Assembly (NCBI GenBank): GCA_050950205.1
Contig: JBMNHF010000019.1
Coordinates: 1 to 64,000, forward strand
Source of the DNA: WRAV01 sp050950205
GTDB taxonomy: Bacteria > Bacillota > Clostridia > Oscillospirales > Ruminococcaceae
Direction of reading: 5' to 3'
Length of the DNA: 64,000 bases
The notes under the pieces were generated by a model. It saw only the letters and a list, made by a program, of their open reading frames with translations. It was not told where the DNA came from and searched no databases. The translations under genes were made by a program, and so were the position numbers. Shown piece by piece: positions 16,940-25,950 of this stretch (within the stretch, counting starts at the first letter, position 1; every line of letters begins with the position of its first letter).

Positions 16940-18196
16940 ATGTATAGGTTTGATAGATCATATGACAGAAATGCAGCAAAAGCAAATAATCTTTGTGAAA
17001 AGGTAAGCCATCTGGCGCGACATCATCGATTTACAGCCCTTGCGTTCTTGTGTTGTCTTTTGCAACTGGTAATCCTAATGAGTATAAAGTCTACATTGGC
17101 ATTACTAGTAATAGAACTGGGCGGTTCTATGCTGCTTGCAGGAGTCCTCTCAACGATGATTTTGGTTAGCACAGTGGTAGCAAAGCCTTTTGCTGGTCTG
17201 ATGCTCGATCAAAAAGGCGCACGGCCCATGATATTGCTTGTAGGGTTACTGACTATTATAGCTACTGTCGGGCATATGTTTTCCTTCTCTACATATAGTC
17301 TGTTATGGCTGTTTGGATGCGTTGTTCTTGTGGGTGTGGCGCATTCGGCTTTCTCGATAACGGAGCTTACGCTTTTCTTGCGTCAGTCTATGTCTGAAGC
17401 GCAAAACAAATATATGGTCAATCTGGTCGGCTTTAATACAGTTCTGGCAACAGCGATTGCGCCTACAGTTTCCCAGGGAATCATGAACCGGTTTGGCTTT
17501 CTTTCGCTATATTGTGTTTTGCTCATAGTAGGAATCCTGAGCATTCTTATATTCTACTTGATAGCGGGAAAGTTGCGTAATATGCATATGGAGCCCGCTG
17601 TGGCTGGGGCGCGGCAAAAGCGTGGCTGGATGCGGGCAGTTTTGGAGGTTTGCCGGGACAAAACCTTTGCGCTCCTCTTTCTTTCCTATATGACCTGGGG
17701 GGTAAGTAACGGGGCTATATTGTCCTTTTTAAACGCCTATGGCGTATCCATTGGAATAGATAGTTGTGCGCTTTTTTTTACAATATATTCTGGAGTAAAC
17801 ATCGCGCTTCGCTGGTTTGTCCCGGCCTGCATGGAAAGGGTGGGGAGCCGATACATTCTGCTCCTCTCCTATGTTTGCCTGTCGGTAGGTGCAATTCTCC
17901 TCTCGCGGATACAGACGCCGATGGATTTGATTTTGCCCGCTATATTAAGCGGCATTGGCACATCGTCTATTTATACACCCATCGTGGAACGGGCCATGGC
18001 CTGTATACCAGCTTCGGCTCGGATGTTTGGGACCAGTATTTTCTTGGTGAGCTTTGAAATCGGGCAAGGGATCGCTTCCCTTATCGTAGGAATCTGTTCG
18101 CTAGCGATTGGGTTCGCGGAAATTTTTTTTGTTATTGGCCTCGTGCAGGGAATTGGTATATTTACAATTTATTATGGAACAAAACAAAGGAGGTAA
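16940..18196 (+). CDS. Major facilitator superfamily transporter
   Basis: A 418-residue protein with about twelve hydrophobic helices. The segment AKPFAGLMLDQKGARPMILL holds the MFS loop 2-3 motif (G-x-x-x-D-x-x-G-x-R). It may export a product of the pathway or import a second substrate, and its specificity cannot be read. ATG 16940 lies 13 bases after the frameshifted epimerase and has only a weak ribosome site (GTGGA), so translation may depend on coupling. The end lies 4 bases before the next start, whose AAAGGAGG is inside this gene. Confidence 0.8.
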   Translation: MYRFDRSYDRNAAKANNLCEKVSHLARHHRFTALAFLCCLLQLVILMSIKSTLALLVIELGGSMLLAGVLSTMILVSTVVAKPFAGLMLDQKGARPMILLVGLLTIIATVGHMFSFSTYSLLWLFGCVVLVGVAHSAFSITELTLFLRQSMSEAQNKYMVNLVGFNTVLATAIAPTVSQGIMNRFGFLSLYCVLLIVGILSILIFYLIAGKLRNMHMEPAVAGARQKRGWMRAVLEVCRDKTFALLFLSYMTWGVSNGAILSFLNAYGVSIGIDSCALFFTIYSGVNIALRWFVPACMERVGSRYILLLSYVCLSVGAILLSRIQTPMDLILPAILSGIGTSSIYTPIVERAMACIPASARMFGTSIFLVSFEIGQGIASLIVGICSLAIGFAEIFFVIGLVQGIGIFTIYYGTKQRR

Positions 18197-18200
18197 CTGT

Positions 18201-20204
18201 ATGAAGTACAAGCATCTGTTCCAACCCATTACCATTGGAGAAACGTATATTAAAAACCGTATTGCGCTGGCACCGATAAATAATTCGACGCAAATGGACA
18301 ATGCGAAGGGTTCTGTTACAGAACAAATGTCTGATTATTTCGTGGAAATCGCAAAAGGAGGTACTGGGCTTATTGTAACAGGCGTATTCAAGTGCGAGAA
18401 TACCATTGAGCGCTGTTATGATGAAAAGAACAAGATTTACACATGGTGCTTTTTTAACCGCCATTCACTAAGGGAAATGACCGAGATGGTTTCCCGCATT
18501 CATGCCTATGGAGCAAAGATTTTCATCCAGCTTTCCGCCGGTCCGGGGCGGGTTACCTCTCCCGCTGTAATTGATTCGGGGGTGGAACCGGTGTCTGCTT
18601 CACCCAATCTGTGCTTCTACCGGCCTAATGTTACTTGCCGGGAGCTGACCACCAAAGAAGTGGAGGGGATTGTGGCCGCCTTTGGGGAAGCAGCCCAGCT
18701 TGCAAAACAGATTGGCATTGATGGTATCGAAGTACACGGGCACGAGGGATATCTTATCGACCAGTTTACTACAAAGCTTTGGAACCGGCGTACGGATAAA
18801 TACGGTGGTGATCTGCGGGGCAGATGCACATTCCCTATTGAAATTCTCCATGCCATCAAGAATGCTGCCGGAAAGAATTTTACCGTTACATACCGAACTG
18901 GCGTCAAGCATTTTATCGCTGCGCCCTTTACCTGTGCGTTGCGTATGGACGAAAACGAAATGGGGCGTGAGCCGGATGAGACGGTCGAAATGTGCAAAAT
19001 TCTTGAAGAGGCCGGTTATGACGGTTTCTCCTTAGACGCGGGTTGTTACGAAGGAGATGCCTGGTCCCATCCTCCTTATTATCAGGAACATGGATGCGCC
19101 ATCGATCTGACTGCCATTGTAAAGCGGGAGCTGAAGGTACCTGTCATGAGTGCTGGACGTATGGGAATACCCGAGTTGGCGGAAAATTCTATTGCACAGG
19201 GGAAGACCGATATGATCGCCATCGGTCGCGACTTGATGGCAGATCCCTACTGGCCGGCAAAAGTTTTGGCGGATCAAGAGGAGGAAATCCGACCCTGTCT
19301 GGGCTGTCATGATGGATGCATGGTGCGCTCGTTTAACGGCATGCGCCTATGCTGTTCGGTCAATCCTTCCTGCTCCAAAGAGGGGATTAGCAAGATCATT
19401 CCGGTACAGGAGAAGAAAAAGATCATGGTAGTAGGCGGTGGCATAGCCGGCATGGAATTTGCGCGAATTGCTACGTTACGAGGGCATGAGGTAACGCTGT
19501 ATGAAAAAACGGATCAGCTTGCAGGGCATCTCAACGAAGCATGTGTACCGGATTTTAAAGACGATATTAAACGGCTCATTCGCTGGTATAAACGGCAAAT
19601 GGAGAATACGAAGGTGAATATTCGGTACAATACTGTTGTAAACGAAGAGAGAATTGAAAAGGAGAATCCGGATATTTTGATCATCGCTACGGGCTCTACC
19701 TATCGCCTGCCCGATGTGCCGGGGTTGGATAATGGCATTGCGGTTACATGTTGTGAGCTTTTGCGCGGAGAGAAAGAAGCGGGTAGCAGAGTAGTGGTTA
19801 TCGGCGGCGGATTAGAAGGTTCCGAAACCGCGCTCTGGCTGGCGAAACAGGGGGTACAGGTTACCATTGTAGAAATGCAGGAGGAAATCGTAGGCCGCAC
19901 CCTATGTGGAGCCAATGCGACTATGCTGCATGGTCAGTTGAAGGAATACGGCGTGAAAATAATGACCAGTACCAAGCTGAGCGGCATTACCGAAAAAGGT
20001 GTTGTTCTTGTAAATGAAAATCGAGATATTGTAGAGATTTCCTGTGATACGGTAGCCATGGCCACCGGTGTTGTTGGAAACAACCAGTTGTACGAGGCGT
20101 TTGTTAGCAAAAGGCCAGCCGTTTACAATATCGGCGACTGTAAAAAGCCGAGAAAAATACATGATGCTATTTTTGAAGGATGGTATCTTGGCATGAACCT
20201 TTGA
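18201..20204 (+). CDS. Old-yellow-enzyme/2-enoate reductase-type flavoprotein
   Basis: A 667-residue enzyme of the 2,4-dienoyl-CoA reductase/2-enoate reductase/trimethylamine dehydrogenase group. Residues 1-370 form the FMN TIM barrel (start FQPITIGETYIKNRIALAPI; substrate-side block DGIEVHGHEGYLIDQF). The cysteines CLGCHDGC plus LCCSVNPSC bind a [4Fe-4S] cluster. The C-terminal part binds FAD and NAD(P)H (VVGGGIAGMEFARI, then VVIGGGLEGSETALWLA). Such enzymes reduce activated C=C bonds or demethylate amines. ATG 18201 has AAAGGAGG six bases upstream. Its place at the end of the Tm-1/importer cluster suggests that the imported compound or an intermediate has an unsaturated carbonyl. Confidence 0.9.
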   Translation: MKYKHLFQPITIGETYIKNRIALAPINNSTQMDNAKGSVTEQMSDYFVEIAKGGTGLIVTGVFKCENTIERCYDEKNKIYTWCFFNRHSLREMTEMVSRIHAYGAKIFIQLSAGPGRVTSPAVIDSGVEPVSASPNLCFYRPNVTCRELTTKEVEGIVAAFGEAAQLAKQIGIDGIEVHGHEGYLIDQFTTKLWNRRTDKYGGDLRGRCTFPIEILHAIKNAAGKNFTVTYRTGVKHFIAAPFTCALRMDENEMGREPDETVEMCKILEEAGYDGFSLDAGCYEGDAWSHPPYYQEHGCAIDLTAIVKRELKVPVMSAGRMGIPELAENSIAQGKTDMIAIGRDLMADPYWPAKVLADQEEEIRPCLGCHDGCMVRSFNGMRLCCSVNPSCSKEGISKIIPVQEKKKIMVVGGGIAGMEFARIATLRGHEVTLYEKTDQLAGHLNEACVPDFKDDIKRLIRWYKRQMENTKVNIRYNTVVNEERIEKENPDILIIATGSTYRLPDVPGLDNGIAVTCCELLRGEKEAGSRVVVIGGGLEGSETALWLAKQGVQVTIVEMQEEIVGRTLCGANATMLHGQLKEYGVKIMTSTKLSGITEKGVVLVNENRDIVEISCDTVAMATGVVGNNQLYEAFVSKRPAVYNIGDCKKPRKIHDAIFEGWYLGMNL

Positions 20205-20289
20205 TCCCTTGTAAATCCTTTTTCCTTGTTATGCCATATACTATCAGCTCAGACGGACGGCATACGAAAAATTATGGGAGGTATATTTT

Positions 20290-20634
20290 GTGTTTCGCCA
20301 TGTTTATCTCTACAAATTAAAACCGGACGTGGATCCAGTGCAGGTAAAGCAAAAGCTGATGACACTTTGTGCTCTGCCATCGGTTTACCACATGGAGGTG
20401 GGGCTTGATTTTAAGCATGCGCAGAACTCTTATGATTTAATCGAGGATTGTTTCTTTAAAACACAAGAGGATTTTCTCGAATTTGAAAAGGATGCATATC
20501 ATGAAACTATCCGTCAGTATATGGCAGGTGTCCAGCAAGCAGGCGTAAAAATCGATTACGAAACGGAAGCGGATTTCCTGAAGGGGCAAGATTATCTTGC
20601 AGAACCACGACTTGTGAAACGGGGGTGCGGATAA
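20290..20634 (+). CDS. Dabb (stress-responsive A/B barrel) protein
   Basis: A 114-residue protein that begins MFRHVYLYKLKPDVDPVQVK, the first strand and helix of the dimeric alpha-beta barrel fold, and contains YDLIEDCFFKTQEDFLEF. Dabb proteins are small dimers. Some are cyclases or hydrolases in degradative pathways, others have unknown roles. GTG 20290 follows GGGAGGTATATTTT. It stands 85 bases after the flavoprotein and ends 61 bases before the IS66 element, so it is the last preserved gene of the cluster. Any genes beyond it may have been lost to the insertions. Confidence 0.75.
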   Translation: MFRHVYLYKLKPDVDPVQVKQKLMTLCALPSVYHMEVGLDFKHAQNSYDLIEDCFFKTQEDFLEFEKDAYHETIRQYMAGVQQAGVKIDYETEADFLKGQDYLAEPRLVKRGCG

Positions 20635-20831
20635 GCATGGCATAGCCATCGTCCCGCTTCACCATCTACGCAAGTGAAGGACCGAAGATCCCTTTGTAAG
20701 CGTAACCCCAGCCAGCGGCTTGAGTAATCTGCAGAGATGAGCGAGAATATCTGTGTAACTCCCCGAGACTCCCGGTGAGTCTCGGGGAGTTTATGCCATC
20801 AAGGGGAAACCTGACGGAAAGGAAGCAGCAA

Positions 20832-21215
20832 ATGCAGCAGGAAATGACGATCCAGAGCATGGGGAAACAGCAGCGGCTGGAGGACTGGGGCCGCCGGGTA
20901 GCGGCGTGCCGGCAAAGCGGGATGACGGTGACAGGCTGGTGTAAAGAAAACGGGGTGTCAACAAAGACATACTACACATGGCAAAAAAAAGTCTTTGCGG
21001 CGCTGGTGGAGCGGGAAAAGCTACAGCTTCGTGAAGCGCAGGACTCTGCAGGACCGGTCTGCTTTGCCGAGCTTCCTGCGCCGCAAGCTACGGCATATAC
21101 AGAGCCGCCGAGGCTGGCTGCAAGCATCCGGATGGGCAGTACATCCATAGACCTCTACGCAGGAGCGGATCCGGAAATTGTACGGATGCTGTCCCGGGTA
21201 CTGCGGTCATGCTGA
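20832..21215 (+). CDS. tnpA: IS66 accessory protein TnpA
   Basis: A 127-residue DNA-binding protein of the IS66 OrfA type. It has an N-terminal helix-turn-helix WGRRVAACRQSGMTVTGWCK plus NGVSTKTYYTWQKKVF, then a variable tail. It probably binds the element ends. ATG 20832 is preceded by GGAAAGGAAG. An upstream ATG at 20796 is possible but has no good site. It ends inside the start of tnpB (ATGCTGA). Confidence 0.85.
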   Translation: MQQEMTIQSMGKQQRLEDWGRRVAACRQSGMTVTGWCKENGVSTKTYYTWQKKVFAALVEREKLQLREAQDSAGPVCFAELPAPQATAYTEPPRLAASIRMGSTSIDLYAGADPEIVRMLSRVLRSC

Positions 21216-21565
21216 GGGATTTTACGGGAGCGGAAAAGGTGTATCTCGCCTGCGGGTATACGGATCTCAGGAAAGGGATCGACGGGCTGGCGATGCTGGT
21301 GCGGGAGCAGTTTGAACTGGATCCCTTCGGCAGCGCGCTGTTTCTGTTCTGCGGGCGGCGGAAGGACCGGATCAAAGGATTGTACTGGGAAGGGGATGGG
21401 TTCATCCTGGTATACAAGCGGCTGGAGGAAGGGGTATACCAGTGGCCGCGGAGCAAGGAAGAGGTGCTTTGCCTGAGCAGGCAGCAGTACCGCTGGCTCA
21501 TGGAAGGGCTGAGCGTGGAGCAGCCGAAAGCGCACCGGGAGGTGGTGGGGTTAAGCCTGCGGTAA
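21209..21565 (+). CDS. tnpB: IS66 Orf2 protein TnpB
   Basis: 118 residues matching the IS66 Orf2 family (PF05717): VYLACGYTDLRKGIDGLAML, then FLFCGRRKDRIKGLYWEGDG, FILVYKRLEEG and QWPRSKEE. It is required for transposition of IS66-type elements, although its mechanism is unclear. The length is normal, and it overlaps tnpA by seven bases, indicating coupled translation. TnpC starts 60 bases downstream. Confidence 0.92.
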   Translation: MLRDFTGAEKVYLACGYTDLRKGIDGLAMLVREQFELDPFGSALFLFCGRRKDRIKGLYWEGDGFILVYKRLEEGVYQWPRSKEEVLCLSRQQYRWLMEGLSVEQPKAHREVVGLSLR

Positions 21566-21624
21566 AAGCGGGAAAACGCCCGGAATTACTGCACTTTTCG
21601 GCATTTTCATGGTATAATCTTAAT

Positions 21625-23221
21625 ATGGAAAAGGCAAAGAAACAGGCTGTAAAAACGGGCGAAACCGTCACCATATCCCGGGAAGAATATGAGGCGTTTC
21701 AGGTGCAGGCGCGGCGGATATCCGAGCTGGAAAAGCAGGTAGACCGGCTTCATGGAGGCAATCCGGCTTTCACAGAGCAAGCGCTTCGGCCCGTCCTCGG
21801 AGAAACGGCAGCTGAACGAGGAAGAGCTGTGCGAACAGCTGGGTTTTGTGTTCAACGAAGCGGAAGCATACCAGCCGAAGGAAGCAACGAAGCGGGAAAC
21901 CCAGGTTGCCGGATATACCCGTACCAGGCGGGGCGGCAGCGTGGAGGAGATACTGCCGGAGAATGTACCGGTGGACATTGTGGAACACCACATTCCAGAG
22001 GAAGAGCGGAGCTGTCCGGACTGCGGGAGCCGGATGGAGGAAATCGGGAAGGAAGTGCGGCGACGGCTGGTGATCATTCCGGCCCAGGTGCGGGTTCGGG
22101 AGGATTGGTATTACACCTACGCCTGCAAGCGGTGTACGGAAGAGGGCGTCGAAACGCCGGTCGTCAAAGCGGAGAAGGAAAAGCCGGTGATCCCCGGGAG
22201 CTATGCAACGGCGGAGGCGATTGCGCACATCGCGGTGCAGAAATTTGTAATGGGGTCGCCGCTGTACCGGCAGGAAAAGGAATGGAACCGCCAGGGCATC
22301 ATGTTATCCCGGCAGACCATGTCGAACTGGATACTGTATACGGTGGAGGACTGGCTGAAGCCGATATACGAGGCGCTGCGCCGGGAGCTGGTGAAACGGC
22401 AGGTGCTGCACGCGGACGAGACCACATTGCAGGTGCTGCGGGAGCCGGGGAAAGCGGCCCAGAGCAAGAGTTATATGTGGCTGTACCGGACGGGTGGGGA
22501 TACAAGCCGCCCAATCGTATTGTATGAATACCAGCCGGACAGGAGGGCGGAGCATCCAAAGGAATTCCTCAAAGGGTTTTCAGGATATCTGCATACGGAC
22601 GGATACGCGGGCTACCATGGGCTGGGAAAGGAAGTCAAGGTGGTGGGCTGCTGGGCCCATGCCCGGCGGAAATTTGACGAGGCGATCCAATGTCTGCCGA
22701 AAGATAAGCAGGATACGGCGGCAGCCAATGTTGGGCTGCAATATTGCAATGCGCTGTTTTCGCTGGAGAAAGGGTTTGCCGAACTCAGCGCGGAAGAACG
22801 GTATGCCCAACGGCAGAAGAAAGCGAAGCCGGTTGTGGAAGCGTTGTACGCCTGGTGCGGTGGCATGAATCCGCCGCCGAAATCGGGGCTTGGGAAGGCG
22901 CTGCACTACATCCGGGAACAGAGGCCGTACCTCGAGCGGTATCTGGAGGATGGGCGGCTGGAGATCAGCAACAATCGTGCGGAGCGGAGCATTAAGCCCT
23001 TTGTAATCGACCGGAAGAACTTTCTGTTTGCCAACACGCCCCACGGCGCCCAGGGCAGCGCGATCATATTCAGCTTGATTGAGACGGCAAAGGAGAATGG
23101 GCTGGATCCATACCGGTATCTGGTGCATGTATTGACACAGGCGCCGGAGCTGTTTGAGAGGGAAACCGATTGGGCGCAAAGGCTGCTGCCGGAGAATGCG
23201 CCGGAAAGCTGCCGGGTTTAG
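21625..23221 (+). pseudogene. tnpC: IS66 transposase TnpC, N-terminal frameshift
   Basis: The first frame (ATG 21625) gives MEKAKKQAVKTGETVTISRE and the coiled-coil ISELEKQVDRL. One extra base near 21749-21752 (CTTCATGGAGG) then shifts the frame, and the second frame continues as MEAIRLSQSKRFGPSSEKRQ to a stop at 23221. That frame holds the zinc-binding ERSCPDCGSRMEE, the DDE residues in LHADETTLQVL, HTDGYAGYHGL and ISNNRAERSIKPFV, and the IS66 C-terminal domain. An ATG exactly at the junction could restart translation to give a 489-residue protein lacking the zipper, so partial activity is possible. Confidence 0.8.
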
Positions 23222-23330
23222 GAGAGAAAAACATAATTCAGCTACAAAGATGGACTTGCAGATGCAGGTCCATCTTTGTTTTTCGACATATATTTTGGAA
23301 CCGGAACTGTAGCGCCTATCTTACCGGAAA

Positions 23331-24677
23331 GGTAGTGTCAAGTTTTATGCGCAAATTAGGAAACAACCATTTGGCGAATAGCAGATTAGCCGGCGATAGA
23401 TTCATCTGAAACACCGTATTGCAGGTGCTTCATGTTCATGTATTTCTTGTTGCCCCACTGAGTACCGGCCACATGGCGCAGCCTAGCACAAACCAACATT
23501 AAGGCAGAATTGCCGTCAGGAAAAGCGCCAACTACCCGAGTGCGCCTGCGGATTTCCCGGTTCAGGCGCTCAATGGCGTTATTCGTGCGGATTCGTGTCC
23601 AGTGTTCAAAAGGGAAATGAGTGTAGGTTAGGGTCTCTTCGATGCCGTTTTCCACCTTTTTAGCGGCTTCGGGCAGCTTCATTTCCCGGAGAGATTGAAC
23701 AACAGCTTTTGCCTTTTCTCTGGAGGCTTCTTTGCTCTCCTGGGCGTGTATGGCCTTGAGCATTTTGGCGACAATCTTGGATTTGGAGCGGGGAACGACC
23801 GAAAAGACATTGCGGTAGAAATGAACAACACAACGCTGGTATTTGGCGTCAGGAAACACCTCATACACAGCCTCCAGCATCCCAAGGCTTTTGTCGCCAA
23901 CGATGAGTTTGACACCATCCAGTCCACGGCTTTTCAGCCACTGGAAGAAGCTGATCCAACTGGCCTTATCCTCCTTCATTCCTTCGGCAGCACCAATTAT
24001 CTCCCGGTAACCATCCTCATTCACTGCGATGGCCACCAGAATCGCGACGTTCTCATACTCTCCGCCCCAATTGCGCTTCAGATAGATGCCGTCCACATAA
24101 ACATAGGGGTACTTCCCGCCCTGCAAGGGGCGGTTACGCCAATCCTCAATATGGACATATGCCTTCTTGTTCAGTTCGCTGATAGTGCTGGGAGATACCT
24201 TGCTGCCCCACAGTGCCTCGGTGATATCCTCCACACGGCGTACCGACACGCCGGCTAGATACATCTCAATCAATGCCTCCTCCACTGAGCTTTCCCGGCG
24301 ACGGTAACGCTCTATGATTGCAGTTTCAAAGGGAACCCCTTTTAGTCGGGGCATCTTTAAGGTGACATCTCCTGATGTGGTGGTCAGATTACGGTTGTAA
24401 TGGCCGGAACGGTAGCCTTGGCGAGCCTCGGTGCGTTCATACTTCGCTGCCTGAGTTAGAGCTTCCGCTTCCTTTTCCAGCAAGTCGTTGAGTGTTTCCT
24501 CCACACTGCCTCGAACCAGTTCTTTTAACTCGCTCTTGATGATTTCCTCATTTAGTTGTACAATTTTCTTGGACATGGGTGCAGCCTTCCTTTCGGTGAA
24601 TTTGGTTGTGGCAACTTTATTCTACCAAAAGGCTGAATCCCTGTCCTTTTTTTATTTGCGCAACTTATTGTACCTTA
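23331..24677 (-). mobile_element. IS256-family element, copy 2
   Basis: It is almost base-for-base identical to the element at 2155-3531, with a single left end unit. It begins six bases after the IS66 end and finishes at TACCTTAT near 24677. The flanks (TTACCGGAAA left, CTATTTTTTT right) show no target duplication. The element therefore probably took part in a deletion or recombination that set the island boundary. Confidence 0.85.
23386..24576 (-). CDS. IS256-family (Mutator-type) transposase, copy 2
   Basis: A 396-residue transposase differing from copy 1 at one visible residue (YREIIGAAEG). The same DDE residues are present (YVDGIYLKRNW, LIVGDKSLG, NNAIERLNREIRRR). It lies in the same orientation as copy 1, so recombination between the two would delete the 20 kb holding the transporter cluster. 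Confidence 0.95.
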   Translation of the reverse strand: MSKKIVQLNEEIIKSELKELVRGSVEETLNDLLEKEAEALTQAAKYERTEARQGYRSGHYNRNLTTTSGDVTLKMPRLKGVPFETAIIERYRRRESSVEEALIEMYLAGVSVRRVEDITEALWGSKVSPSTISELNKKAYVHIEDWRNRPLQGGKYPYVYVDGIYLKRNWGGEYENVAILVAIAVNEDGYREIIGAAEGMKEDKASWISFFQWLKSRGLDGVKLIVGDKSLGMLEAVYEVFPDAKYQRCVVHFYRNVFSVVPRSKSKIVAKMLKAIHAQESKEASREKAKAVVQSLREMKLPEAAKKVENGIEETLTYTHFPFEHWTRIRTNNAIERLNREIRRRTRVVGAFPDGNSALMLVCARLRHVAGTQWGNKKYMNMKHLQYGVSDESIAG

Positions 24678-24713
24678 TCTATTTTTTTTGAACATAAAAT
24701 CTGTATTGGACAG

Positions 24714-24748
24714 AAAAAAACGAAGAGCCTTACGCTCTCCGTTTTTTT
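24714..24748. terminator. Bidirectional terminator at the island border
   Basis: AAAAAAACGAAGAGC, a CTTAC loop and GCTCTCCGTTTTTTT form a hairpin with an A run before it and a T run after it. On the minus strand it ends the coiled-coil/coaD unit. It is the first core feature after IS256 copy 2. Confidence 0.8.
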
Positions 24749-24761
24749 GTTTGTAAGTAAT

Positions 24762-25082
24762 TTATGGCAGCTTGTGCCAGCTGAGCAGGCGCTGCAAAAA
24801 ATCCTTGAACCCTCTCCGCCGATTTTTGGGAGGGGAAGGGTGGGAGCGCCTGGGTCGGCTGTCTTTGCCTTTGGATGGCTGCACCTCTTTTGTGGTTCTT
24901 TGCTTTTTTTTGTGGGGAACCGGGCAAGGCTCTTCACCTTCCCATGTGTAGAGGAGGGGCTGTGCCAAATCCGCGGAATCATCAAGAGGGTCGGATTCCG
25001 CCTCCTGATGATGGGGACAAAGATCAGTCGGCGGCGCTGCGAAAAAAGCTGATGTCGGCCAGTTCGGAATCCTCGTCCTCAT
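24762..25082 (-). CDS. Doubtful hypothetical protein, acidic then basic
   Basis: An open frame of 106 codons between the coiled-coil gene and the terminator. The part beyond the overlap reads CPHHQEAESDPLDDSADLAQ, then a very basic tail (PHKKKQRTTKEVQPSKGK, NRRRGFKDFLQRLLSWHKLP). It overlaps the end of the preceding gene by 59 bases, and no convincing ribosome site precedes the ATG at 25082. It ends 14 bases before the terminator, as a real last gene would. No family was recognised. It may be non-coding 3' sequence. Confidence 0.3.
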   Translation of the reverse strand: MRTRIPNWPTSAFFAAPPTDLCPHHQEAESDPLDDSADLAQPLLYTWEGEEPCPVPHKKKQRTTKEVQPSKGKDSRPRRSHPSPPKNRRRGFKDFLQRLLSWHKLP

Positions 25083-25797
25083 CCTCGTGATCTCTTACCA
25101 GAGTGAGGTTCATGGGGCGGTAAAAGTCCCGAATGTTTTGCTCGCTTTGGACGATGGTGTCCCCAATGGCGGAAAACTTCTCCTGGATGGAGAGGACAGC
25201 CTCTTCGATCTTTTCTTCAATGGCTTCCATCTCTTCCCGGAATTTGGTAAACTGCTCAAACACTGTGGTGAGGGATTTGGATGCTTCTTCCATGATGCCC
25301 TGAGCCTGAAGATTGGCATCCTCCAGAATCTGCTCGGCCTCCAGCTTGGTTTTAACCACCAAGTCCCCCAGATAGATGGAGGCTTTCTCCACTTCGTTGC
25401 GGCCTGCCTCTAATTCGGCATTCTTTTCTTCCAGCCGGGCATTCAGCTCGCTAAACCGGGTAATCTCCGCATCTTTTTCGGCTATGATAATTTTTTGCCG
25501 GTCAATTTCCGCGTTGAGAGAGTCCAGCATCTCGTTCATTTCGCTGCGCTTGCTTCTCTCTTCGGAAAGTTCCTCCTCCAGCTCGGTGCGCACTTTTTCC
25601 GCTGCCGAGAGCTTCTGCTCCAGGCTGCGGATGCTTTCCGAAAGCCGCTCACGGGCTGCACTGACCTCTTCAAACTGGGCGGTCAGTCTCTCCTGAGCAG
25701 CTTTGGCGTTGTTGTTGAGCTCATAGATGTAGTTGAGAACAGATTGCCGCTCGAAGCCCCCAAACAGGGATGTTTTGAAAATTGGTTGATTCTCCAC
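25024..25797 (-). CDS. DivIVA-like coiled-coil protein
   Basis: A 257-residue protein. A short N-terminal segment (FKTSLFGGFERQSVLNYIYE) resembles the membrane-binding start of DivIVA/GpsB proteins. A long coiled coil covers about residues 30-210 (heptads in AAQERLTAQFEEVSAARERL and SLEQKLSAAEKVRTELEEEL). The end is acidic (DHEDEDEDSELAD). DivIVA-type proteins mark cell poles and septa. GTG 25797 follows AAGGGGTT. The ATG frame start at 25857 would add a tail unlike the family. It lies downstream of another coiled-coil gene and coaD, with its own possible promoter at 25864-25893. Confidence 0.65.
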   Translation of the reverse strand: MENQPIFKTSLFGGFERQSVLNYIYELNNNAKAAQERLTAQFEEVSAARERLSESIRSLEQKLSAAEKVRTELEEELSEERSKRSEMNEMLDSLNAEIDRQKIIIAEKDAEITRFSELNARLEEKNAELEAGRNEVEKASIYLGDLVVKTKLEAEQILEDANLQAQGIMEEASKSLTTVFEQFTKFREEMEAIEEKIEEAVLSIQEKFSAIGDTIVQSEQNIRDFYRPMNLTLVRDHEDEDEDSELADISFFRSAAD

Positions 25798-25863
25798 GTA
25801 AGCTAACCCCTTCCAATCGGTATGGTACCGCCATTTCATCCATGGGGTACGACACAATATGCC

Positions 25864-25893
25864 TATGTATTATTAGTGCTTCTTCCGCGTCAA
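25864..25893 (-). promoter_or_regulatory. Possible sigma-A promoter for the DivIVA-like gene
   Basis: On the minus strand TTGACG (25888-25893) stands 18 bases from TACATA (25864-25869), about 65 bases before the GTG start. The -35 is good, the -10 poor. Confidence 0.4.
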
Positions 25894-25950
25894 AATACTG
25901 CGTTGTCTTTTGCAATCTGTGTTGGTGGGCAGAAACCTCGTCTGCGAATC

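Larger units (their letters stand above)
20696..23324 (+). mobile_element. IS66-family element
   Basis: It starts GTAAGCGTAACCCCAG at 20696 and ends GCGCCTATCTTAC at 23324, so the tips share GTAAG but the inverted repeat is poor beyond that. It carries tnpA, tnpB and a frameshifted tnpC on the plus strand. No 8-bp target duplication is visible (ATCCCTTT on the left, CGGAAAGG on the right), which suggests that a deletion removed one flank. A hairpin of CCCCGAGACTCCCGG and its complement lies at 20761-20790, upstream of tnpA. Confidence 0.8.

Noticed and set aside
2155..24677. Composite transposon made of the two IS256 copies
   Set aside because: Copy 1 has its own flanking duplication on both sides and copy 2 has none, and the outer flanks do not match, so the 22-kb unit did not insert as one piece.
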